From: Takakia lepidozioides
Taxonomy: Eukaryota; Streptophyta; Takakiopsida; Takakiales; Takakiaceae
DNA: 64,000 bases
Reading direction: 5' to 3'
Assembly: GCA_030704615.1 (NCBI GenBank)
Contig: CM060733.1
Location: 33,480,001-33,544,000 of the forward strand
Below the pieces are notes generated by a model. That model saw only the letters and a list, made by a program, of their open reading frames with translations. It did no database searches and was not told where the DNA came from. The stretch's first letter is position 1. Each line of letters opens with the position of its first letter. The position numbers and the translations under genes were made by a program. Of this stretch, positions 23,301 to 34,645 are shown piece by piece.

Positions 23301-26072
23301 CTATCTATTTCTGGTAGGGTGCAGTCTTGCAGAATGCTGATGGCTGTTTTGTGGCAGTCTGTCTCATGCTCTGTTTCTGTCTCCGCGTTGCAGTCTCTGT
23401 CCCATTCTCTGTCCCTCCCTCACTGGATTTCTCCTTTGGGATCAATTTTATGCTAAGGTATAGAGCATTTTGTCAGCCCAAAACACTGATTTCAGAAATG
23501 GGAATGGCTGCCGTTCTGCTCTTAAGCAAGTATGCCTCTTGAAGTCCTTCAGGTGTAATAGCTCTAGTACCGTATATCTTATGGTATAACAATGTTTGAC
23601 ATGGGTAATGGCAGAATGAGGTGACTCCTATACCCATTCAACCAGCTGATACCCGCACCTACATTCCCACGGCCATGGAGATGGAAGCTGCCGTGACAGA
23701 GGCTGCAAAACGAGGCATTCGTGCCCGCATTCTGCTGATCACAAATCCTGGCAACCCGTTGGGCACTTTATATCCCGAGGCAACCCTGAAGGTGCTATCT
23801 CAAACCTGATAGTCTCCATACACAGTCTCTGATGGTGCGAGACCCCAATTTGAATTTCACATGAATGTGCACACAAACTACAGTGGCACTGCATACTACT
23901 GCAGTCACATGAGCCCCCTGACACCCAGAGTGCATCATAGAGAGGGTCACTGAAAACTGTATGCATTTTAACTCACTGTGCATGGATAGTTGAGCAGCAC
24001 TGATGGCAGTTACATGAGTTTCATTTCTGTGGTCGTGGACAGTGTCTTTTCTTGCGATCTTGTACTCGAATAATGCTAATTCACAAACCTAGCTGGTTCT
24101 GGTACATTTAAACACAAATGAGATCATCATTTCATCTTTCATTAATGTTGGCCGTCCTTTCAACCTTGTGATAACACCTAGTTTTTGAGTAATTGGGCAC
24201 TAGGGAACTAGCTGAAATTGTGGGCAGTCAAGTGAGTCTGGCATGAGAGGTACCGTGATCACTCAAGTGTCCAAATTTCCAAATTCAGGATCTGTGAATG
24301 TCGGAGAATTGTTGGCACATGGGTCTGCTGTGTTGTCTCAATGTACGAATTAGGTTTCACTCCTCAAATGGCCTGCAGGATGAGTAGGATCCTTTCATTA
24401 AGAGGAAGCATGTTTGATAATGAAACTGTTGGTGGTAACAGGAGCTACTGCTGTGGGCTGTCAATCGAGGACTGCATGTTCTTTCGGATGAAATCTATGC
24501 TAACTCCAAATTTGGGTAAGATCCAAGGTTGGCCTATCTGTTCAGACTCTTGTCTCAGTAGCCTTGTAGCTAGAGGTCCTGCTTGAGAGAGAAGGGATGG
24601 AGAAAAGATACTGAATCTGTTGAACTGATCCCTCATGAATAGGCCCTCAGCCGAGCAGTTTGTGAGTATGGAGAAGGTGGCTAGCAATGCAGTCTCAGAG
24701 AAGCTGCTGTCAGCGGACGTAGTGGCAGAGCTTGTTCACACAGCATATGGTATGAGCAAGGACTTTGGGATGAGTGGCTTTCGTGTGGGTTGCCTTCACT
24801 CCAAAAGCAAGGATGTATTGGAGGCAAGTTTTTTTTACTCATCTTGCATTCACTACCGCCAGTTTGATCCATCTTACTCAGCACTTCAATCAAAGGCATT
24901 GGACATCTGTTCTGATGGTCAATGAACTATTCAACTGATGGAAGCTGTTTGAATTCTTCATAATTCTGCTGGTTGTGGCATATTGCAGTTTTGGCAAAAT
25001 ATGGGCATGTTTGCGGCTGTCTCCAATGACACTCAGCATGCCCTTGCTATCATGCTGGAAGATGAGGAATTTGTTGATGCATATGTGTCTGAGAACAATA
25101 GGTGCGATCTTCTTTCCTCTCCATCTATGGATGGATGTCGGCCTTTCTTCTATCAAGATAGTCTTCAACAAGTTTGGAGAGGAAGTGAATGAGTGAGAAG
25201 GAAATTAGGGGAGGGTGCTAGACTTTTATGAGTTATGATCTGACGCAACGTGGTACTGGACACCCTTTGTTGGGCGCTGTTTTCAAGTTGTTGGGACAGA
25301 ATTGCCATCTCTTTTGACATGTGGCTTGTTTGACTGAATAGGCGCCTCAAGAACTCATATGAGCTGCTTGCAAAATCATTGGAGGCAGCCAATCTCAAGT
25401 ACATGCCGGCTTGCGCAGCGATGTTTTGTTGGCTCGACCTCAGAGGTCTTCTGGCTGAGGTATGTCTTACTGTCTTGTTGTTTGATTCTTTGTACGACCG
25501 ATTCACGCATGCTTGGTTAGCTGGTTCATGAGAACTTACGACGTTTGCCCGCCTCGTTTCTCCAGCAAATTGATTTTCCCAGCCAATGTAGTAGTGCATA
25601 GTTACAAAGTTTTAAACACCTAGTTCTGTCTAGTGTCTGCCAACTATTATAAATGGAGGGAATAATATTGGGATGTTGATGTGCAGCCCACATTTGAGGC
25701 TGAGAACTGTCTATGGAGGGAGATTGTGGAGGAATGCCGAATTGTGCTAACTCCAGGTGTGTTGCACGAGCCTCTGTTTCGGCACAAGCCTCTCTATTAT
25801 GTGTGTGATCCGAGCAATTCTGTCCTTGGTTTTGTGAGGTAGATATGTATTTTCATGTGAAGTCAAACATGGATGGGGGCTCAATATCTGGTGCAGGTGA
25901 AGCATGCCATTATGCAGAGGCTGGGTTTTTCCGAGTTTGCTATGCTTCCATGCCTCCTGCAATGCTGCAAGTGGCTTGTGATCGCCTCGCATTGTTTGTG
26001 GAGAGAAGACGCAGAAAGCGGAAGTCTACAGATATCCTTGACTTGCAGGACAGGACAGCAAGGTCTGGATGA
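20369..26072 (+). CDS. ACS-like PLP-dependent aminotransferase (1-aminocyclopropane-1-carboxylate synthase family), 12 exons, intact
   Basis: Members convert S-adenosylmethionine to ACC or act as aminotransferases. Exons with matching phases: 20369-20539, 21707-21759, 21961-22072, 22793-22833, 23153-23252, 23615-23791, 24442-24515, 24643-24823, 24989-25101, 25342-25459, 25687-25756, 25897-26072; total 1386 nt, 461 residues plus TGA. Motifs in order: LSRRGRKALSPFSPYIKA near the start, ATAESVLSFDLI (conserved Glu of LAEN), NFRGGERL, PAPYFPAFD, ITNPGNPLGT, LSDEIYANS, GMSKDFGMSGFRVG (Lys binds PLP) and GFFRVCYASMP (carboxylate-binding Arg). One donor is GC (after 24823). Length fits ACS (about 450-500). 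LATAES instead of LAENQ and the NPGNPLG block leave true ACS activity open. The other exon joins fit GT-AG. Confidence 0.88.
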
Positions 26073-26547
26073 GTCTGTCAAACTGATAAGTTTTAGACAT
26101 TTGTTCTTGTCTGGGTTTAATCTGCTAGGATGGTAAATAATGTAGAGGGTTTGTGGCATATTCCGCCACTTCATCCTTTGTAATCTCTCTCTCCAGGTGT
26201 GTCCAAAAAGTTTGGCATAAATGTGTAGATCTCTCTCCCTCCATCTGTGGTGAAGGCCTTCTGGGGACAATCTGATAGGAAGCAACAGAGATACCAAAGT
26301 GAACCTTAAAGTGATGTGAGTTGCCCCTATACTCCTGCACCCAGGTTCTGCTGGACAACCTGTCAATAGCAGGCTAATGCCTACATACTTTCTTCTGTTT
26401 TCATTCATGGGCTCAAAAGAGCAACCACCTCTGAAATACTGAAGAAGGGAACACAATCGTGCACCCAAGATGGCACCCTCTCTCAATGCGCAATTAGAAT
26501 GAGGTCCAGCAATCGGTTATTGCAACAGTTCTGATTGGTCGTATATA
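26073..26547. other. 3' flank of the ACS-like gene, no gene seen
   Basis: Presumed 3' UTR and spacer between the ACS-like stop codon and the MULE insertion. Open frames here are short and unrecognised. Confidence 0.5.
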
Positions 26548-26556
26548 AATTTGAAG

Positions 26557-27037
26557 GCCTCTCATTTTACAATAATTGGGACGATATGCCGCACTCTCGA
26601 GCTGACCGGTGGGCCCCGCGCATGGACGCCTGGCTCCCCCCCGCCGTGCGTGCGGTCGCCCACCTGCTGCCATGGCCCCACCAGCCGCGGCAGCCCCGCC
26701 CGCGGCCCAGTCCAGCGCGGCCAGTCCGTTGCCCGTGAATCCAGTTCCCCACAGTCTGTCGGCTGTGCATGCCAGTCCGCTGTGCCAGTCCTCGTAAGTC
26801 CACCCAACAGTCCGTTGTGCCCGTCTGCAGCCTGCCAGTCCGCGTCGGCCGAAGGATCTGGATCATCCATTCTGAGAAACCCATCTGCGTCATCCATGCC
26901 AGTCCCGGCCAGTCCACCCAACAGTGTGCCCGCCAGTCCACGGCCCATGAGTTCGCTTTCCTCCAGTCCACTGATAATGCCGCATCTGGACCGTCCGTTC
27001 GCAAATGCCATCTGAGCCCTCCATTTTTAGGGCATGA
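26557..27037 (+). repeat. MULE left terminal inverted repeat
   Basis: Matches the reverse complement of 46427-46750 over nearly its full length, including GAGCTGACCGGTGGGCCCC, stretches of CAGTCCGC-type repeats and GGATCTGGATC(A/G)TCCATTC. It is about 150 bp longer than its partner because of extra CAGTCC repeats at about 26900-27020. The inner border is marked on both sides by TTTAGGGCATG. Confidence 0.9.
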
Positions 27038-28367
27038 ATTGAAACCTTATCTCTGCCGCCTGCCACTTGCCAGCAGCCGCGAACGTGTGCACTGATGCTC
27101 CTTGCACGTTGTCCATCGTGTCCAGTGTATTGCGGCACGTTTCTTGCAGGTTCTAAAGCGTGTCCTCTGTATTGTACAAGGCATGGACGTGGAAGTAGAA
27201 GGTGATGATATACTAAAAACGGGATGCTGGATTATACGGCCTCTTCGACAAAGTTTGCAAACACCCAAACCAGGACCCTTCAACAGGAAGGACCTCCAAT
27301 GGAAGAGAGACACGCCATATGGTTATATGGGTGCCAGACAGAATGTTCTGAAGGCCTGCATACCGTGGGATAAAGTTGACGACTTTCTCCTTGGAGATGA
27401 AAGTTTGGTGGACTACCTCACTCAGTTTTGGGTGAATGTCCATACTAAAGTGCAACCCGACATGCTAAAAGAGCCGAGAGCTAGCAGTTCTCTGAACAGT
27501 ATCATGTGTGCTCCATCCTCATCGTCCTTTTGTAGTCTGATTGCATGTCTGTTGCCATTTTTCGTACCCACGTTCTGTGATTTCATGCTTCCAGAAGTCG
27601 ATGGATATCCATTGTGATTTTTATGTCTAGGTATCAATGCTGCTATGGTCCTGATGACAAACGCACCAACAATGCGATAGTGGAGGATCCAAAACTGAAA
27701 ATGACCTCTTTTGGGTGCTGGAACATCTCACCCTCATAAAAGCCCAAAGAGAAAGAAGTCAGAATATGGAGAGTCTTACAAGCATGGTTGCCAATGCTGT
27801 TTCAAGGTCCAGCAATGCTATCTCGCCCCCGACATTTGTGTCCTCACGTACTACAACAATATGAAGCATATAGACGCGAAAGAGAACCCATGTCATGGGA
27901 AGTCTGTTGAGTTCAGGAACACTCGCCACGCCTACGCACCACACATTAGCGAGGAATTGAAAGCATGGGTCATGGAGTGTCTGTGCCGAGGCCTGTCAGT
28001 CGCCCAAATCATGATGGAACATAAAGAGCACGTCATGAACAACACTGGGTTGGGGGATGCATGGGCACGGGATGATTTTTTGCTAGAGCAGGATGTGCGC
28101 AACCTGGTCGAGAAACGGGCGTGGCAAACGTTCAAAAAACATGCCAACGATGCGGAGAGTGTCCGCATGTGGAAAGACCAGAACCCGAAATCGGTCTTCT
28201 TCTATCAAGAGGAAAAATTGGCGCCAACATTCAAGCACTACGATGGCGACTTAACATTCACAATCGGCATACAGACTGAGTGGCAGAAGAAGCGAATGCT
28301 TCAATTAGGCCATGCACGTATCGTTTCAACCTTCGGGACAAATCACCACAAGGCACTCTTCATCCCT

Positions 28368-28682
28368 GTCAAGTTATTTTACCACTAGTGTGAAACTAGC
28401 TAGGAAATAGCTAGCTTTTACATATTGACATTTGGGATTGGCCCAAGTGTCAATCCAGGGGTCAAGGCAGATTTAGGCCCTGGAGTGGTTATCTTCACGG
28501 CAAGCCCGGGAGGCTCATCTTTCTCGAGTTGAGCCTCACCGCGCATAGCTATGGCGCCGTAGTGTGGATTCCCCATGGCGTGGGGTGCACTTGGCTTGAC
28601 TTGTATTTGAATGATAAGATTATATATGCATGAGTTTATGCTTCAGATTTGTGAGCTCGTGCTTGTATTCTTCTTCTTTATC
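28368..28682 (+). repeat. Left repeat A1 of the Ty3-DNMT element
   Basis: 315 bp nearly identical to A2 (39451-39754), starting GTCAAGTTATTTTACC and ending CTTCTTTATC. It has an 11-bp insertion relative to A2 near 28519 and several transitions. Block B, which adjoins the A2 copy on both sides, is absent here. The primer-binding site should follow at 28683 onward; I could not match it to a particular tRNA. Confidence 0.9.
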
Positions 28683-29369
28683 ACTCGAGAAAAATGAGTT
28701 CGTATCTGTGAGTGCCAGATACGAGTTAGTTGTAGCACTTGTGGTTTTTGCTTGAGAATGAGAGAAACCAGGTTGTTATGCAAAGAGCACCGTGGAGCTC
28801 TTGGTTGTTAGAAGCGGAGGCGATGTGGGTTACGAGGTGGTAGACCTTGGCATTCGATCTTCAGCTTCAGAGATGAAAGCACCATGCTGCAGGTAATTCC
28901 AGAGCACCTTGATGGTTTCAGATTGTGTACATGAATGAGCAAGCACGATTGGGAAGAGGACCAGTCAAGAGCATGTTATAGTGGCTTTGGTGGAAAACCT
29001 GAGAACTGGACTTGGGAATGCGAGCTTTCATTGTGTGAAGGATTGCAAGACCAAGCGAAAGGGCTGATTTGGCTTGGGGCAAATCAGTGCACTTTGTGGA
29101 GTATGTTGAGATTGGGTTTCAATCTCGAGCTTCAGCATTGAGAGGGCTCTTGTCATGGCAAGAGCAGGGCTGGAACAGGAGCTAAGAGGTGCGGCAAGGC
29201 CATGGAATGTGCACCTAGGGTTTCAGAGCTTGGAAGAAGAGCTCTTGCACCACAAGAGGAGTGTCTTGTGGCTGGAAATGTAAGCCTTAGGGTTTCAAGA
29301 GCTTGACAAGGGCTGTGGAGTGCTTAGTCTTGTCTTAGAGAGCATCAAGGAGCTAAGGAGCCAAGATAG

Positions 29370-29830
29370 GGGGCTGATACCTCTTGTGTGAAGAGGTTGC
29401 ATGTGTGGAGCATGTATTCAGCTCATTGAAGCTTCCATCTTCAAGCTTGGAGGGCAAGCAAGGAAGAGGGAAGGGCTGACTTCCCTTATGTGAGAGTAAT
29501 GCATGTGTGGAGCATGCTTTCAGCCTGATGAAGGCTTGTACTTTCAGGTTTGGGAGTGCAAGAAATGAAGGAAAGGGCTGGTTTCCCTGTAGGGCATGTG
29601 TGGAGCATGCTTCCAACCCGCTGAAGCGTGTATTTTCAGGTTGGTGGGTGCAAGAAAGAAAGCAAAGGGGCTGATTCTCTGGTGGTGAGAGTGGGGCATG
29701 TGTGGAGCATGCCTTCAGTCCATTGGGCTTTTGTTTTCAAGCTTTAGAGAACTAGAAGAGAAGGTAAGGGGCTGATCTGCTCTTATGTGACAGTCCGACA
29801 CTTGTAGAGCGTGTTTTGAGTTGGGGTTTC
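29370..29830 (+). repeat. ~108-bp tandem repeat in the retroelement leader
   Basis: Four to five diverged units, each with GGGCTGATT-like text, GCATGTGTGGAGCATGC and TTTCAGGTTTGGG-like text, over about 460 bp. Weaker copies may extend left to about 28950. Non-coding; part of the long leader before gag. Confidence 0.75.
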
Positions 29831-30199
29831 AACCTCAAGCCTAGATAGAGCATGGCTCTTGAAGTGGCAGGTGTAGGGGGCTGGAATAGGCTCTAAGACA
29901 GATGCTATGGCCAAGGGAAACGCTTGAATGAGTGCTCACAAGGGCTGGAAACCAGCAAGGCTTGGTTGTTTGCCATTGAGTTTAGTGGCGTGTTTGGGGA
30001 GTCTAAGTGAGAAAGAAGGCTTGGTTTGTGGCAACCATCTTCCTCATGGCTTAGGGCTACTATTGGTGGTGTATGGGAGCCAAAAGAGCAAGAATACCTT
30101 GCTGTTTTCTTCACAGCCGCCATAGCTCGGTGCAAAGAAGCCTAGAGTCCAAGAGACACAAACCCTAGCGTGGCGTGGCTAAACCCCTTGGAGAAATGG

Positions 30200-31030
30200 C
30201 TAAACTGCCATGAGTGACCATGGATGGGCTGTGAGGGGCTGTGACAGGCTGTGCCCTGTGGCCTATGGGGCTATGACGGGCTGTGACAGGCTGTGAGGGG
30301 CTGTGAGGGGCTATGACAGGCTGTGCCCTGTGGCCTATGGGGCTGTGATGGGTTGTGACAGGCTATGACAGGTTGTGGCCTTTGGGGCTGTGACCCCTCT
30401 GACCTGTGTAGGGCTGTGACGGGCTGTGACAGGCTGTGCCCTATGGCCTGTGGGGCTGTGAGGGGCTGTGACAGGCTGTGCCCTGTGGCCTGTGGGGCTG
30501 TGACGGGCTGTGAGGGGGGCTGTGACAGGCTGTTGCGGGCTGGGACAGGCTGTGCCCTGTGGCCTGTGGGGCTGTGACGGGCTGTGATGGGCTATGAGGG
30601 GCTGTGACAGGCTGTGGCAAGCTGTGACGGGCTGTGAGGGGTGACAGGCTGTGCCCAGTGGCCTGTGGGCTGTGAGGGCTGTGAGGGGCTGTGACAGGCT
30701 GTGCCCTGTGGCCTGTGGGGCTGTGACGGGCTATGAGGGGTTGTGACAGGCTGTGGCCTGTGGCTTGTGGGGCTGTGACGGGCTGTGACGGGCTTGATAG
30801 GCTGTGGCGAGCTGTGACAGGCTGTGATGGGCCGTGTGGGGCTGTGGCGGGCTGGGACAGGCTGTGGCCTATGGCCTGTGGGCCTGTGAGGGGCTGTGAC
30901 AGGCTGTGACCTGTGGCCGTGGGGCTGTGACGGGCTGTGATAGGCTGCGGCCTGTGGGGCTGTGACCCTGTGACCTGTGTAGGGCTGTGACGGCTGTGAC
31001 CAGTGAGTTGTGTGGGCCTGTGCTGGTCTG
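30200..31030 (+). repeat. G-rich GGGCTGTGAC minisatellite in the retroelement leader
   Basis: About 0.8 kb made of GGGGCTGTGACAGGCTGTG and GCCCTGTGGCCTGTGG modules in changing order. The runs of G on plus could allow G-quadruplex structures in the RNA. The long Pro/Ser/His-rich minus-strand ORFs across it (about 30441-31179) are repeat translations and not genes. Confidence 0.88.
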
Positions 31031-31717
31031 TGGTGCCCGTGTTGACCTGTGGACGGCCTGTGCTGACTCGTGGAGGCACTGGTGGACTGCCTAAGGACTG
31101 GCATGTGGTCTTGAAGGCCGAATTTTGAAGCTCGTGGAGGGCGGTTTGAGGAGTATCTCCATGATATTCCCATGGTCATGCAAGTGAGGGAAGAGAGGAG
31201 AGGAAGAGTGTTGGGATGAGGGCATGCTGGGGTTAGGCATTGCTTTAGCTTCTCTTCCTCGTAGTTTCCACCCTCTCATTAGGCCAAGACCTTTCCGTAG
31301 GTGGAGGCAAGAGTCAGTCTGGGTTTGGGCTGGGGTGTTCTTGCAAGAACAACACCGTGGAGTTATTTTTGGTGTGGGGGAGTTGTCGTTCTGATTTCTT
31401 GTGTTTGGATCCCCTCCATACCTGCATGCTTGACTGTGCGCCATGCTAGTTTTGTGTGGGCGCTTGTTTTTATAGGTGATTGGTCCGATTTGATCACCGG
31501 CCAGTCCTAGAGCATGCTATCGATGGTGAGGCTGGGGTGATGACCAGCCAGACCATCATTGTTTCTCCTGTGGTGAGGTTGGAGGTGATGACCAGCCGGT
31601 GGATGCAGGTACAGGTGTAGGCTATGTTAGGAACTTAGTATTCCAAACCATAAGCCGCAACAGGTTCTCTACCCGGTTACCTTGTGGAGAGGGGGTTAGG
31701 GACATGTTCATGACCGG

Positions 31718-33160
31718 TTGAGTGTCAACACGGAGGTGCCACTAGTTGCTGGGGACAGTGCTGGTTCGAGCACTAGCGATACTAGTGGGTACACGAAACG
31801 AGGTGTGCGGTTTAGGCCACCTTCACTTCCCGTGTCTTCTACGGAAGGTTCTAATTCGGATTGTGAATTAGGAGGACTCATACCGGCGGTGCAAGTTGTT
31901 TCCTTGCCATTGTTGTGGGACACAATGGAGGAGATGTATGGAGCTACCAAGGGGCAACGAAGGTACTCTGGGGCGGTGGGCACCATTGAGTTGGATGATT
32001 TTATCCAATAGTTTGATAGTTGGTGTGATTTGCATCAAATGCGCAATCCACAACTATTTACGCCTTTCATGGCATGGAAGGGGCTGTTTCAGCACCTTGA
32101 GGGGCCGCCTATGGATGATTACCATGAGTTTAGGCGGGGGCATGAGGTTGAGATCAAGGAGTGGAGGATGTACTGATCACCCGACTATGTCTCCATCACT
32201 AGCGGCACTAGAGTCACGAGGGTAGTGGCTACACCTGTCGCTGCACCGGCAACTTCAGCAAGCAGCAGTGGGACTAGTAGGACTGGTGGTACCGTAGATA
32301 CAATGTCCACCCAAGCCACTACCGCACCAGCACCAGTACCTGTGCTTGCCTTCAACCCTGTTGTGGAGTTCTTCGAAGAGTTGAGATGGAACTACCAAGG
32401 GGTGAGGACAGAGAAGTTGCGGAGCTTGTAAGAGTTCCAACGGAAGCCTACTGAGAGCTTGAGGGAGGCTTTCACTCGCATGAGGCGCTTGATAAATGTA
32501 ACCCAAGGGGTTACGGAAGCTCAGGCAGTCCAATTCTGGTATGGGATATTGGACAAGGAGCTGAGGAGAAGGGTGCGGGATGCAACTCTCCTACAAGCGG
32601 CCCAACCCACCTTAGCAAATGTGTTTTTGTTGGCAGAGCGGATAGAGCTCAACACGGTGGAGGAACGAGTGGTCATGGTGGGATTTGCTAAGGAGACACC
32701 ACAGGGTAGTGGTGCTCCTAGCCAACCACTACCTCAACGTGCTCAAGGCAACAAGGGGGCTCAGGTGAAGCTCAGGGAAGGGCAGAGAGGACCTCAGATG
32801 CACGGGTCTCTCCCTTCATTTGCAGACCAACAACGGGCGGATGTGGTGTGTTGGACATGTGGAGGACCCCACGTCAAGAAGGATTGTCCAGAGGGAGGCA
32901 AAGGGCCGGCACATGCACAACCTGCACAGTTGCAGTGTGGGCATTGTGGCAAGCACGGGCATGGAGAGGCCCAGTGTTATGGTTTGTATCCCGAGTTGCG
33001 CCCAGGCCAATTCCAAGGGAACAATGGTGGCTGGGGGCGAGGGGGAGCAGCCCAAAGAGGACGAGGTGACCAGGCACGGGGTGTAGGCCAATGGCAAGCT
33101 CAACATGGCCAAGGACACGGAGGTCAGGGTGTTGACCAAGGCATGGCCATCCGGCTTTAG
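31718..33160 (+). pseudogene. Ty3-DNMT element: gag with two zinc knuckles
   Basis: A single frame with in-frame stops at 32009 (TAG), 32174 (TGA), 32429 (TAA) and 33158 (TAG). The capsid domain spans about 31900-32690, including ESLREAFTRMRRLI and QFWYGILDKELRRRV. The nucleocapsid carries two knuckles, CWTCGGPHVKKDC and CGHCGKHGHGEAQC, followed by a Gly/Arg/Gln-rich tail that should bind RNA. All four stops can be derived from Gln or Arg codons by C-to-T. No ATG opens the frame; the start is probably mutated or lies upstream near 31700. Confidence 0.88.
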
Positions 33161-34645
33161 CAGCTAGAGCAGAGGCTCACTGCCATGGCTACAACTCATG
33201 TGGTACCGGCTCCAAGGCCGGATAGTCCACCTCCTGCTCCTGAGGGAGGAGATATAGGAGGCATGGGATTCATGTGCGGAGCAGCACTACCACTAGTGCA
33301 GGTGGAGTCTGCTGCAGCCGTGACTCGAGGAGCAGCACGAGTTCCTGAGCCACGAGGTGCAGAGGTGGAGTTGGATCCACAGCGTGGGGAGGCAAGCCGT
33401 CAGGCTAGGCTCCCTCAGTCATTCACATTGGCGGAGACAGTGTCGACGCCATCCATGGCACCTAGTTCTCGTCCGACTGTTACCGAGGCGGAGGTTACTA
33501 TGCCATTGGGGAGAGCTACACGGGTAGCACCACTACCTAGTGTTGCCAAGGCTACGGCAGCTAGTGTGCTGCTGGGAGCGGCCACATCTGTGTATCAGGC
33601 TCCATTGTTCTTGGCTACCATGATTGCGACGCCGGGGGTAAGACCAGCTGAGGTGTTCAGGCTGGCAGCTACACTCTGTGAGAGTAGGGAGGTTATTTCA
33701 TCTTCTGCAGAGATAGTGGGAGGTGTAGTGCCGGAGGGATCCTCGGATTTGAGGGTCAAGACTGCCACGGCGGCGCCATGGCAAGCTGCAGTTGCCAGGT
33801 TGATAGAGCTGCCAGCTAGGTCATCCATTGAGCGCACCATGGTTATACCTAGAGTTGTCATGTTAGACAACCAGGATGGCATTTTTTGTTTGAGTGGACC
33901 GACAGGCAAGAGGTACCGGCCACTGCGGGTCTTGTTGGACTCGGGAGCTCAGCCATTGATGCTGGGCAGAGCTGCTATTGCAGGCTTGGGCCTCACGGAG
34001 GCGGATATGGAGCCTTGTCCTTTCCAGATACATATGTCTCTAGGAGGATCAGAGCAGGCTCGGGGCATGACACGACATGAGTTGGCTATCAGACTACAGC
34101 CGGATCATCCTACAAATGGCTCAGTGATGAGAGCCAAGGCTATTGTGACAGACGCGGTCTTGTACGATGTCCTTGTTGGTGGGGCAGTGTTGTACCTCAT
34201 GGGCTTCACCCTGGATTTTTGGGAGGAGTCAGCTTCCTATAGGCCCGGATGGCAGTCAGGGGAGGGTCGGCGCGTGCAGCTCCCTTTGACGTTCATAGGA
34301 GGAGTTGCGGTTGCCCAGCGAGGCAAGATGCCGACACTAGCAGCATTCACAGCGGCAGTGAGTTGGCCTGGAGAGTTGCTTGAAGGCAACGCTCATTCAG
34401 AGGATGTGCCACCTTCGGGAGAGCAGGATGACATGTATGGTATGATGGAGTTGCCTAATATGGTTGCTCAGACTCCATTGTGGGGCACGAGCAAGGATTT
34501 GCAGCGGGATGCTGATCGACGGGTGCAACAAGCCTGGGTGGAGGTTTTTGTACCGTCAGGAGAGGAGGAGAGTGCGGATTGCACCAGGATCACCTCAGTT
34601 GTCTCCATTGGGTACCACACCTATTGTGTGGCAGTATCCGGATGA
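33161..34645 (+). pseudogene. Ty3-DNMT element: linker and aspartic protease
   Basis: The gag frame continues without a shift after the TAG at 33158-33160. The first 220 residues are an Ala/Pro/Thr-rich linker. The retropepsin-like domain follows at about 33860-34210: YRPLRVLLDSGAQPLMLG with the catalytic DSG, then VLYDVLVGGAVLYLMGF. Beyond it the frame ends at 34643-34645, after the methyltransferase frame has already begun. Entering that frame takes a one-base change near 34600; whether this is programmed frameshifting or damage cannot be told from one copy. Confidence 0.85.

Noticed and set aside
26551-27095. Overlapping open frames on both strands within the MULE left TIR
   Set aside because: GC-rich terminal repeat; the mirror-image frames at 46351-46740 show that they follow the inverted repeat.
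30441-31179. Long minus-strand frames rich in Pro, Ser, His and Thr
   Set aside because: Produced by the GGGCTGTGAC minisatellite; two overlapping frames are open at once, typical of repeats.
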